This document shows positions 33,624 through 41,949 of a stretch of DNA of 50,828 bases, piece after piece. Origin of the DNA: Bacteroidales bacterium (GTDB taxonomy: Bacteria > Bacteroidota > Bacteroidia > Bacteroidales > UBA932). The stretch covers positions 1-50,828 of the forward strand of contig JAFRXI010000040.1 in assembly GCA_017437755.1 (NCBI GenBank), in the 5' to 3' direction. The first letter of the stretch is position 1, and every line of letters begins with the position of its first letter. The translations under genes were made by a program, and so were the position numbers. The notes under the pieces are model-generated. The model was not told where the DNA came from. It did not search any database and saw nothing but the letters and a program-made list of their open reading frames with translations.

Positions 33624-34622
33624 ATGGAAACAATTAACTTGATCAGGAAATATCTTGAAGGGACGGCAGATGCGGCAGAGCGGGCGGAGGCGGAGGATTG
33701 GCTTTCAGGCCACTTGTCGGACCCGGTGTGCGACGGCATTTTTGAACAGGTGTTCCAGGATATGGAAAACCAGGGCAGAACCTTGCCAGCGGACAGGCTG
33801 GAGATAGCCGTGATGGAAAGGATATCAGCCCGGGAAGAGGCACAGAAGAGGATTCGCAGAAGCCGGATACTGGCATGGTCGTCCGCGGCTGCGGCCATGA
33901 TTGCGGTGGTTTCCCTGCTTTGGGCTTTCCGGCCTGCGGCAAAGGAGGTGGAATGGAAGATGGCCGTTGCAAGTGAGGGGGAAAACCTTGAACTGCAACT
34001 CCCTGACAATTCCCGGCTCTGGCTGAATTCGGGAACAAAAGTCTTGTATCCCAGTAGTTTCCATGGATCGGAGCGCACCGTTTATGTAGATGGCGAACTC
34101 TTTGCCGACATATCGGCCGACAAGCATCATCCCTTTGTCCTTCGCTCCAGCGGAATGAAGATAAAGGTGCTTGGGACGCGTTTCAACATGTGTTCGTACG
34201 CCTCTGACCCAACTGCCGAGGTGACTCTGCTGAGCGGTCGGGTGGAGGTTGAGGCTGAACTTCTGGGAGCCATTCCCGGTAAAGGGGAGGCCACCCGTTC
34301 CTGGATAATGTCGCCCGGCGATTTCTGCCGCCTGGAAAAGGACGGGGGCGCGGTGGAAACATATCGGGTGGACCCCGGCTCCCCGGAGTCCTGGACCAAC
34401 AGGAACAACCTGAGATTCATAAACGAGACGCTTAAAGGCATAGCCATAGACCTTGAGAGGCATTTCGGGACGAGGATTACCATAAACGACACGACACTGG
34501 CCCGGACGCGCTACTTTGCCTCCTTTGTCAACGACGAGCCGCTGGAAAGGATAATCACGGCCCTCAATCCGGCGATTCGCATAAAGAAAACAGAAAACGG
34601 ACTTATACTGTCTTTAAAATAA
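33624..34622 (+). CDS. fecR: FecR family anti-sigma factor
   Basis: The protein is 332 aa. A cytoplasmic N-terminal segment (about 1-80) is followed by one membrane helix (82-101, AWSSAAAAMIAVVSLLWAF), the periplasmic FecR domain (LELQLPDNSRLWLNSGTKVL, VYVDGELFADISAD) and a C-terminal DUF4974-like domain (LKGIAIDLERHFGTRITIND). It holds the ECF sigma factor inactive until the SusC/STN receptor signals. The susC gene begins 11 nt after its stop. The partner sigma gene is divergent, with 86 nt between the start codons. Confidence 0.93.
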   Translation: METINLIRKYLEGTADAAERAEAEDWLSGHLSDPVCDGIFEQVFQDMENQGRTLPADRLEIAVMERISAREEAQKRIRRSRILAWSSAAAAMIAVVSLLWAFRPAAKEVEWKMAVASEGENLELQLPDNSRLWLNSGTKVLYPSSFHGSERTVYVDGELFADISADKHHPFVLRSSGMKIKVLGTRFNMCSYASDPTAEVTLLSGRVEVEAELLGAIPGKGEATRSWIMSPGDFCRLEKDGGAVETYRVDPGSPESWTNRNNLRFINETLKGIAIDLERHFGTRITINDTTLARTRYFASFVNDEPLERIITALNPAIRIKKTENGLILSLK

Positions 34623-34633
34623 TCAAACCATAT

Positions 34634-37600
34634 ATGAGATACAAGATTCCATTGAAACGGGCCGGAGCCGCCCTGGTGTGGTTCCTGATATCCTGCGTCA
34701 CCCTTCCCCTGGCGGCGCAGAACATATCGTTGAGGGCCCGCGACATCACCGTCCTGGAAGTCATGGAACGCCTCCAGAAGGACTATGGCTATTCGTTCTC
34801 CATGGAGGCCGGCACCGTCGACGTCAACCGCAAGGTTTCCATTTCCGAGCGGAACGTGGATATCCGCACCGTCCTTGACCGGATATTCGGCGGTGAAGAT
34901 GTAGTTTATACCATTGACGGAAAGATAGTTTCCGTTACGGTGGCTCAAAAGCCCCAGGCCCGCGAGGAGCAACGCCAGGGGCCTGCTGAAAGGGTGATTA
35001 CCGGAACGGTATCGGACGCTTCCGGCCCGGTGGCGGGGGCTTCGGTGGTGATAAAGGGGACATCCACCGGAACTTATGCCGACCTTGGCGGACGTTTTTC
35101 CGTCAAGACGTCTAAGGCCAATCCGGTACTGGTTGTGAGTTTCATGGGCCTCAAGACAACCGAGGTTGAGGTCGGGAACCGGACCCTCCCGCTGGACATC
35201 ATTATGGAAAACGACGAGAACGTCCTCGACGAACTTGTGATAGTTGGATACGGAGCCCAGCGGAAGGGCCTTATTACCAATGCAATAAGCCAGTTCAAGC
35301 CGGGTGAGGACAACGCCCGCACCGCTCTCAGCCCGTCGGAGCTCCTTCAGGGCAGGGTGGCCGGCGTCAACGTTTCAACAACCAGCGGAAACCTCGGAAC
35401 GGCCGAGAAGATGAGCATCCGCGGCTCCAGTTCGCTGAGCGCCAGCAACGAGCCGCTGTACGTGGTGGACGGGATTCCCCTGAACAACGTGACAGGTTCC
35501 CTGTATTCCCTCGGCGAGGACCTTAGTTCGCTCTCCGTGCTGAACCTGACCGACATAGAGTCCATCGAGGTGCTCAAGGATGCGGCGTCGGCGGCAATCT
35601 ACGGGTCCAGGGCCACCAACGGCGTGGTGCTCATCACCACCAAGCAGGGACGGGAAGGCCGGAGCGAGGTCAAGGTCAATTACAGCATGGGAGTCAACCA
35701 GTTCCCCAACCGGAACCGCATCCGCTACGCCGATTCGGCCTCCTGGATCGAGGTTTACAACGAGGGAATCGACAATTACAATCGCCAGATGGGTTATACC
35801 CGGGAATCCCAGGGCTATATCCAGCATATCAGGAACCCGTTCGGAAACCTTCCGGATACGGACTGGCTGGGGGTGATTACCCGGCTCGGGCAGGCACACA
35901 ACGCGGATGTCTCCTTTACCGGAGGGACCTCCAAGACCAAGGTCTACCTCGGGGCCAACTTCGCTTACCAGGAGGGCGTCATAAAGACCAACGACATCCA
36001 GAAGATCAACCTCAGGGCAAACCTCTCCCACAAGGTCACAAAGTGGCTGGAAGTAGGCGGGAACATGAGCGGGAACTATCTGAAAAACAACAGGGTCCCG
36101 GGTGCGTCCATAGGATCCACCATAATCGGCCGGGCCGTTGAGCAGAGGCCGTTCGACCGTCCTTTCAAGCCTTCGGGCGCTTACTTCCTGGGCGGCACCG
36201 ACGAACTGTCCCGCCACAATCCGGTGCAGATCCTCACCGAGGAGACCTCCACGGTGACCAACTACCGTTTCCTGGCCGCCCTCTGGGCCCAGGCCTCAAT
36301 CGTGGACGGCCTCAAGATGAGGGTCTCGTTCAGTACCGACGATGCTTATACGTTCGATTACCTGTATTACAACGAGAACCATCCGTACAAGGAGGACAAC
36401 GGCCGCATAATCGAGAAGAACCGTTTCTTCATGAGCAATCTGGTGGAGGCATTCCTCACCTACGACAAGACCTGGGGAGACCTCTCGTTGGGGACCATGG
36501 CGGGCCATTCCTTCCAGAAGACCTCCACCCGTAACAACAGCATCGACGCCCAGAACTTCCCCTCGCCGTCGTTCGACACGGTTGGCGTTGCGGCCAACAT
36601 CGCCGGAGTCAGCGGCGGACTCAGCGAATATGCCCTGGAGTCTTTCTTTGGCAGGGTAAACCTCTCATGGAAAGACCGTTACATATTGAACACCACAATC
36701 CGGGCCGACGGGTCGTCGCGTTTTCCAAAAGGTGGCCGCTGGGGCTTTTTCCCTTCCGTGTCGCTTGGATGGAACGTCGCCAAGGAACCGTTCTGGCACT
36801 TTAAGGCGGCCGATCTCAAACTCCGTCTCAGCTACGGAAAAACCGGAAACCAGGACGGAATCAGCAACTACGGCTACAAGCCCCTGATCGGCGGCGGATT
36901 CAACTACCTGGGCGAAAGCGGAATCGCCGTCAGTTCAAAGGGAAACCCGGACCTGTCGTGGGAAATGGCCGACCAGTATGACTTCGGCTTCGATTTCACC
37001 CTGTTCAAGGGAAAGATCGAGATGATCTTCGACACATATCTGAAGAACACCCGTAACCTCCTCTACGACATGCCCATGCATTCCACCACCGGCCAGACAC
37101 AGAAGCTGGCCAATATCGGATCCATGCGCAACTACGGCGTTGAGTTCACGCTCAACACGCACGCGGACCTGGGACCGGTGCACTGGGCCTCGTCGTTCAA
37201 CATCACCCACAACAGGAACACCCTTACCTCGCTTCTTGGGAATGACATAGTATCAATCGGAAGCAACCACGCCCTCCAGGTGGGGAAGGAAGTGGGATCG
37301 TTCTACCTCCTCCGCTTTGACGGGATCTACCAGTACGACGGGGAGGTCCCCGACGCGGAATACGACATGGGAGTGAGGGCCGGCGACATAAAGTATTACG
37401 ACCTCAACGGCGACGGCTTAATCAACGATGACGACCGTATTATCACCGGCTCGCCGAATCCCGTCATCTCCGGTGGCTGGTCCAATACGTTCTCCTGGAA
37501 GGGGCTGAACCTCAATGTGTTCTTCACCTACAGCCAGGGGGCCGAGATTTATGCGACCTGGCTCATGGGCCCCACCAGGATGGGCAACTACCAGGCCCTT

Positions 37601-37960
37601 CTCCAAGAGTGGTGCGACAACCGCTGGACGGGCCCGGGAAGCACCGACAAGTATCCGAGGAGCATATATTCGTTCCACGGTAACAACAACCGGTCGTCCA
37701 CAAAGTATCTGGTGGACGGCTCGTTCATAAAGGTCAAGTCGGTGACCCTCTCTTACACCCTGCCCTCAAAGTGGACGGACGCCGTCAGGATGCGCTCCGT
37801 GAGGGTGTATGTCCAGGGCGAGAACCTCGCCCTGATAAGCAGGTATCCCGGCTGGGATCCGGAGATGTCCACCAGCCTGGACCCTCAGCTCTTCGGAGTG
37901 GCAAACTATGGTGTCCCCTCCCCGCGCGTGTACAAAGCGGGCGTTAACATAACCTTTTAA
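34634..37960 (+). CDS. susC: SusC/RagA family TonB-dependent outer membrane transporter with STN domain
   Basis: The protein is 1108 aa. A signal peptide ends near LAAQ (residue 29). The secretin/TonB STN signalling domain covers about 30-98 (NISLRARDITVLEVMERLQK). A carboxypeptidase-regulatory-like domain covers about 117-200 (ITGTVSDASGPVAGASVVIK), followed by the TonB-box region (ELVIVGYGAQRKG) and plug (SIEVLKDAASAAIYGSRATN). The rest is a 22-strand barrel ending VYKAGVNITF. It imports large glycan or peptide fragments across the outer membrane using TonB energy. The STN domain links it to FecR and the ECF factor. susD follows after 11 nt. Confidence 0.96.
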   Translation: MRYKIPLKRAGAALVWFLISCVTLPLAAQNISLRARDITVLEVMERLQKDYGYSFSMEAGTVDVNRKVSISERNVDIRTVLDRIFGGEDVVYTIDGKIVSVTVAQKPQAREEQRQGPAERVITGTVSDASGPVAGASVVIKGTSTGTYADLGGRFSVKTSKANPVLVVSFMGLKTTEVEVGNRTLPLDIIMENDENVLDELVIVGYGAQRKGLITNAISQFKPGEDNARTALSPSELLQGRVAGVNVSTTSGNLGTAEKMSIRGSSSLSASNEPLYVVDGIPLNNVTGSLYSLGEDLSSLSVLNLTDIESIEVLKDAASAAIYGSRATNGVVLITTKQGREGRSEVKVNYSMGVNQFPNRNRIRYADSASWIEVYNEGIDNYNRQMGYTRESQGYIQHIRNPFGNLPDTDWLGVITRLGQAHNADVSFTGGTSKTKVYLGANFAYQEGVIKTNDIQKINLRANLSHKVTKWLEVGGNMSGNYLKNNRVPGASIGSTIIGRAVEQRPFDRPFKPSGAYFLGGTDELSRHNPVQILTEETSTVTNYRFLAALWAQASIVDGLKMRVSFSTDDAYTFDYLYYNENHPYKEDNGRIIEKNRFFMSNLVEAFLTYDKTWGDLSLGTMAGHSFQKTSTRNNSIDAQNFPSPSFDTVGVAANIAGVSGGLSEYALESFFGRVNLSWKDRYILNTTIRADGSSRFPKGGRWGFFPSVSLGWNVAKEPFWHFKAADLKLRLSYGKTGNQDGISNYGYKPLIGGGFNYLGESGIAVSSKGNPDLSWEMADQYDFGFDFTLFKGKIEMIFDTYLKNTRNLLYDMPMHSTTGQTQKLANIGSMRNYGVEFTLNTHADLGPVHWASSFNITHNRNTLTSLLGNDIVSIGSNHALQVGKEVGSFYLLRFDGIYQYDGEVPDAEYDMGVRAGDIKYYDLNGDGLINDDDRIITGSPNPVISGGWSNTFSWKGLNLNVFFTYSQGAEIYATWLMGPTRMGNYQALLQEWCDNRWTGPGSTDKYPRSIYSFHGNNNRSSTKYLVDGSFIKVKSVTLSYTLPSKWTDAVRMRSVRVYVQGENLALISRYPGWDPEMSTSLDPQLFGVANYGVPSPRVYKAGVNITF

Positions 37961-37971
37961 TTCCGCAGGCC

Positions 37972-39246
37972 ATGAAACGAATAGTAATCACAATACTCAG
38001 CGCCCTGATGGCGGCAACTTCCTGCATGAGCTTGCTTGAACTCGACCCCCACAACGGGGTTTCGCCCTCGTCGGTGGGAACCGGAGACATAGAGGCCTTG
38101 CGCAACGGAATGTACAAATGCGTCCAGGAAAATCCCGGAACACGTTCCTACATAATGTTCGACCTCTGGGGCGGATGCCTGACCGCAAAGCAGAGTACCA
38201 ATTACATGGACCTGATAAACTCCTATGCGAGTTCCCTGAACAGCGAGATTGAATCCCAGTGGCAGGGATATTACAAGGCCCTGATGCAGGTGAACAATGT
38301 ATTCAGCATAGCCAAGGGGCTTCCGGAGGGCGACCTCAGGAACAAGGTCCTCGGTGAATGCCACTATTTCCGGGCATGGCTCCACCTGTGCCTGGTGACC
38401 CGGTGGGGAGATGTTCCCTTGATGCGGGAGAATACCGATGAAAAGGTTCCGAGGACGCCTGCCGGCGAGGTATGGTCGTTCATCTACGAAGAGCTCGGCC
38501 TTGCAGTGGACCTTCTCGGGACTCCGGAAAGCGTTTATTATCTCAGCCGTGACGCCGCGGTGGCGCTCAAGGCCAGGGTGGCCCTTTACATGGGCCTGAA
38601 GGACGAGGCCGCAACCCTTGCGGAAAGCCTCATTTCCGACGCCCGCTACGGTCTGGACAAGTTTGAGAACACCTTCAGGGGCGCCCTGGGAAAGGAGGTG
38701 ATCTTTGCCTTCGCCTGCCGTACGGCCGACAATTCCAAGATAGCCATAAGCACCCTGTTCTATTCCTACAACCATCCGAATTCCGGAAGCTACGTTTACG
38801 CCCCGTCGGCGGAGGTGATGGGAATGTATTCCGACGACGACCTCCGTAAGGAGATATCGGTCACCACCCTGGACAACCTGAATTTCATCAACAAGTATCC
38901 CAGCGGCCAGACCGGAACCGATCCGGTGGTGATTTCCCGCCTCGCCGAGATGTACCTCGTCAGCGCCGAGGCGCAGGGGGTGGAGAAAGGCGGGGCAAGG
39001 CTCAACGACCTTCGGAAGGCCAGGGGCCTGAGGCCGGTCTATCCCTCAACGGAAGCGGCTTTCATCGACGCCGTCCTTCAGGAAAGGCATCTGGAACTGC
39101 TTTGCGAGGGCCATCGCTGGTACGACCTCGTGAGGCTCGGAAAAGCCGAGTCGTTGCTCGGAATCCAGCCCCACATGACCCTCATGCCCATCCCTGCGAG
39201 CGAGATCCAGGCCAATGGCAACATCAAACAGAACAAAGACTATTAG
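37972..39246 (+). CDS. susD: SusD/RagB family nutrient-binding lipoprotein
   Basis: The protein is 424 aa, short for the family (usually 500-600). A lipobox-like MAATSC gives Cys18. N-terminal SusD helices (DIEALRNGMYKCVQENPGTR) and the C-terminal RagB/SusD block (LQERHLELLCEGHRWYDLVRL) are clear. SusD acts as a lid on SusC and binds the ligand at the cell surface. The ligand cannot be read from the sequence. The next gene starts 11 nt after the stop behind AGGAGGAGGG. Confidence 0.95.
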   Translation: MKRIVITILSALMAATSCMSLLELDPHNGVSPSSVGTGDIEALRNGMYKCVQENPGTRSYIMFDLWGGCLTAKQSTNYMDLINSYASSLNSEIESQWQGYYKALMQVNNVFSIAKGLPEGDLRNKVLGECHYFRAWLHLCLVTRWGDVPLMRENTDEKVPRTPAGEVWSFIYEELGLAVDLLGTPESVYYLSRDAAVALKARVALYMGLKDEAATLAESLISDARYGLDKFENTFRGALGKEVIFAFACRTADNSKIAISTLFYSYNHPNSGSYVYAPSAEVMGMYSDDDLRKEISVTTLDNLNFINKYPSGQTGTDPVVISRLAEMYLVSAEAQGVEKGGARLNDLRKARGLRPVYPSTEAAFIDAVLQERHLELLCEGHRWYDLVRLGKAESLLGIQPHMTLMPIPASEIQANGNIKQNKDY

Positions 39247-39257
39247 GAGGAGGGCAT

Positions 39258-40166
39258 ATGAAACGAATAAAATATCTTGTCATTTCAGCGGCTGTCCTTT
39301 GGGGCTGTTCCTCCGATTCCTTTGAGCAGCCCGGTTATTACAGCACCGACGCTTCCTCCCCCCTCGGGAAGGCCATAGTGGAGGCTTCGGCAGGCTACGT
39401 TGCCCATATACAGGAGGAGAGCGAGGTCAAACTCTCCCGCGGGGCCACCCTCCTTAAGATGGCTTATACCAACATGGACGGTCATGCAATGCGCCTTTTC
39501 CTGTTCAAGGCCGTGCTCGGCCCGGTTTCGGTAAGGATGACCCTTCCGGGAGACACTGATGCCACCGGATCGCTCCAGAAACTGTCCGAGCAGGCTTCGG
39601 CCATTGAAAACCACAGCGTCTGGACCGTTTACGGAGCTGTCAGCGGAGGAGCTTTCTCCTCTTCGGGCCAGCCCTCGGGCATCCTTTATCACAACGGAAA
39701 GTCGCTCGGGAAGGAGTCTGCCGAGGATTTGCCTTTCTTTGCAGTGCTTGCCGATGGCCAGGCCGTCTGCGGCGATGGACCCGGATTTGCAGAGATCAGC
39801 TACAAGGTTTCCGAGGCGGTGAGCGGCGGGCCCATGCTGCTCCAGGGAGGCTATGTGCTGGCCCAGGCCAACGTTACGTCCGACGCCCGCGCAGCTGTGG
39901 GTGTGGGTTCCGACGGCAACGAGGTTTACCTCATGGTGATTGACGGGGGCGATTTCTTCTACTCCAACGGCATCACCTGTTCCGACATGGCCCTTCTGAT
40001 GAAGGGCTGCGGCGCCACCGAGGCCATGGTCCTGGATAGTGGAAGTCCGGTTACCGCCATCTGGAGGAACGAGCGCCGGATTGAATTGTTCGAGCTCCTC
40101 AACAAGCCTTCCGACAGGGGAGTTGAGGCCGAAATATGTGACGGAATTGCAATTGTTCAACGATAA
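39258..40166 (+). CDS. NAGPA-like (phosphodiester glycosidase) lipoprotein with altered active-site motifs
   Basis: The protein is 302 aa. The start at 39258 is set by an AGGAGGAGGG site; the leader has a lipobox-like LWGC (Cys17). The whole length aligns by eye with the C-terminal half of the gene at 44502-45983, and both end in GIAIV plus a basic residue. NAGPA enzymes cleave GlcNAc-1-phosphodiesters. The two conserved motifs differ here: NGDFF is SGGAF (129-133) and LDGGGSS is LDSGSPV (from 259). It may bind ligand without cleaving it, or may have changed its specificity. Confidence 0.75.
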   Translation: MKRIKYLVISAAVLWGCSSDSFEQPGYYSTDASSPLGKAIVEASAGYVAHIQEESEVKLSRGATLLKMAYTNMDGHAMRLFLFKAVLGPVSVRMTLPGDTDATGSLQKLSEQASAIENHSVWTVYGAVSGGAFSSSGQPSGILYHNGKSLGKESAEDLPFFAVLADGQAVCGDGPGFAEISYKVSEAVSGGPMLLQGGYVLAQANVTSDARAAVGVGSDGNEVYLMVIDGGDFFYSNGITCSDMALLMKGCGATEAMVLDSGSPVTAIWRNERRIELFELLNKPSDRGVEAEICDGIAIVQR

Positions 40167-40172
40167 CGCCCT

Positions 40173-41936
40173 ATGAATAAAATACAAATATTGATTCTTT
40201 CCTTTATAGGGGGCTTGCTTTTGCAGGGGTGTCTGAATACCGTGGACAACACCGGATTCACCCCGGAGAATCCTTCCATCGCCTTTTCCGAATCGCCTGT
40301 GCAGGTATCCAATGCCGGGGGCGAAGTGGAGGTTGGGATTACGTCAAACCTGCCCTGGAGGGCCGTCAGTGACGCCCCCTGGGCCACCATAAGCGTTTCG
40401 CACGCCGCTTCCAGCGCCCGGATCACCGTCACGGTCCAGAAAAACCGTACCAGGGAAGCCAGGGAAGCCCATATCACCGCTTGGATAACCCGGGAAAGCA
40501 AGACCGTCCTTACTTTGAACCAGGAGGGCGCCGACGCTTCCGAATCGTTCGTCTATTATGTGAAAACCAGCGGTGACGGTCTTGCCTCCGGTCTAAGCTG
40601 GGCGGAGGCTACCACCCTTCCATCGGCCCTCGAGCTGGCCGCGGAGGGAGATGTAATATGCGTTGCGGCAGGCAGTTATTCCCCGGTTGCGCTCATTACG
40701 GGCGGAGAGCTTGAAGAGGAGAAGACCTTTGAAATTCCCGGCAATATAACCATCGAGGGCGGATATCCAGCCGATGCTGCCGACGGTGCCGTCTGTGATC
40801 CCGTGGCCAACGAAACCGTCCTCAGCGGAGGAGGGAAATGCTTCCATACCGTTGTGGTGTCCGCTCCCAAGTCGGCCTCGGCCAAGGTGGTCCTCAAAGG
40901 CCTCACGATTACCGGCGGGGAAGGCTATTCCGCCACCGAGACCTACCGTCGCAGCGTGGGTGGTGTACTTGTGGATGCCGCCTATGGGGGCGGCCTGGTG
41001 ATAGCCGGATCCAATTTCGAGGTTGTGGACTGCCGGATAGCGGAAAATACTTCCACCCATGCCGCAGGCTGTCTCGTGATGCCCCGGTCCGAGGGCTCGT
41101 TTACCCGCTGCACCATCTTCAGGAATACCGCCAACGTCAACGGAGGAGGCCTGTGGAACCAGGGGGGAAGCATTGTGATGAGGGATTGCGTAATCTCGTC
41201 CAATATCTCCGGCCAGCAGGCCGCCGGCTTCTACTCCATAGATTCAGGTGGCGCGCCCAGCGTGAGCAGGGTCTACAACTGCACCTTCCAGGGCAATGAC
41301 AACACCCTTACCAACACCAAGCGCTCCGGAGGCGCCACATATATCCGCGCCGGAAGCGACGCCGTGTTCGTCAACTGCACCTTCACCCAGAACAAGGCCG
41401 GATACGGCGGGGTGATCTCCGGACACGGCACCACCGCCCTGCCTTCCAAGGCGGCATTCATAAGCTGCACCATGACCGGAAACCTTGCCAACGACGGTGG
41501 CGGAGCCCTGTTTGCCTATAACGCAAACGCAACCATAACTGCTTATAACTGTATTATTTCCGGAAATACCGGTCCTTCCGGCAGCGAGAATGCCGGCGTG
41601 CTTGACGGCGTTGGTGCGGAGCATGTAATGGTTCTTTCGTCAATACTCGGAAGCAGCCTGGTCGACAAGGGTGGCCTGCCGGTTCCCGGATGGTCTTTCA
41701 ACGCTGAAACCATGCTCGGGGCCTACGGGACAGTTCCCGGAGGAATTACCCCCTGCTTCCCCCTTGTTGAGTCTGCCGACAACCCGGCCGTCGCCGGAGG
41801 ACTGGACGCCGCCGGCCTCGCCGACGTTGCCGGAAGCTTTGTCCCCCCTGTGGACGGAGCCCTTCTTTCATCCGACCAGAACGGTTCCGCAAGAACCGGT
41901 AAATCAATTGGTTCCGTAACAAGTTCGAAACAATAA
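40173..41936 (+). CDS. BACON-domain and parallel beta-helix lipoprotein
   Basis: The protein is 587 aa. A lipobox-like LLLQGC gives Cys20. Residues about 35-120 form a BACON domain (GEVEVGITSNLPWRAVSDAP), a module often linked to carbohydrate or mucin binding. From about 130 on, right-handed beta-helix repeats with short strands and conserved Gly/Asn/Cys turns are visible (CTIFRNTANVNGGGLWNQGG; CTFTQNKAGYGGVISGHG), as in polysaccharide lyases and adhesins. No catalytic site can be named. It is paralogous in its helix part to the next gene. It starts 6 nt after the NAGPA-like gene and is probably surface exposed. Confidence 0.8.
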   Translation: MNKIQILILSFIGGLLLQGCLNTVDNTGFTPENPSIAFSESPVQVSNAGGEVEVGITSNLPWRAVSDAPWATISVSHAASSARITVTVQKNRTREAREAHITAWITRESKTVLTLNQEGADASESFVYYVKTSGDGLASGLSWAEATTLPSALELAAEGDVICVAAGSYSPVALITGGELEEEKTFEIPGNITIEGGYPADAADGAVCDPVANETVLSGGGKCFHTVVVSAPKSASAKVVLKGLTITGGEGYSATETYRRSVGGVLVDAAYGGGLVIAGSNFEVVDCRIAENTSTHAAGCLVMPRSEGSFTRCTIFRNTANVNGGGLWNQGGSIVMRDCVISSNISGQQAAGFYSIDSGGAPSVSRVYNCTFQGNDNTLTNTKRSGGATYIRAGSDAVFVNCTFTQNKAGYGGVISGHGTTALPSKAAFISCTMTGNLANDGGGALFAYNANATITAYNCIISGNTGPSGSENAGVLDGVGAEHVMVLSSILGSSLVDKGGLPVPGWSFNAETMLGAYGTVPGGITPCFPLVESADNPAVAGGLDAAGLADVAGSFVPPVDGALLSSDQNGSARTGKSIGSVTSSKQ

Positions 41937-41949
41937 AACCACAAATGAT

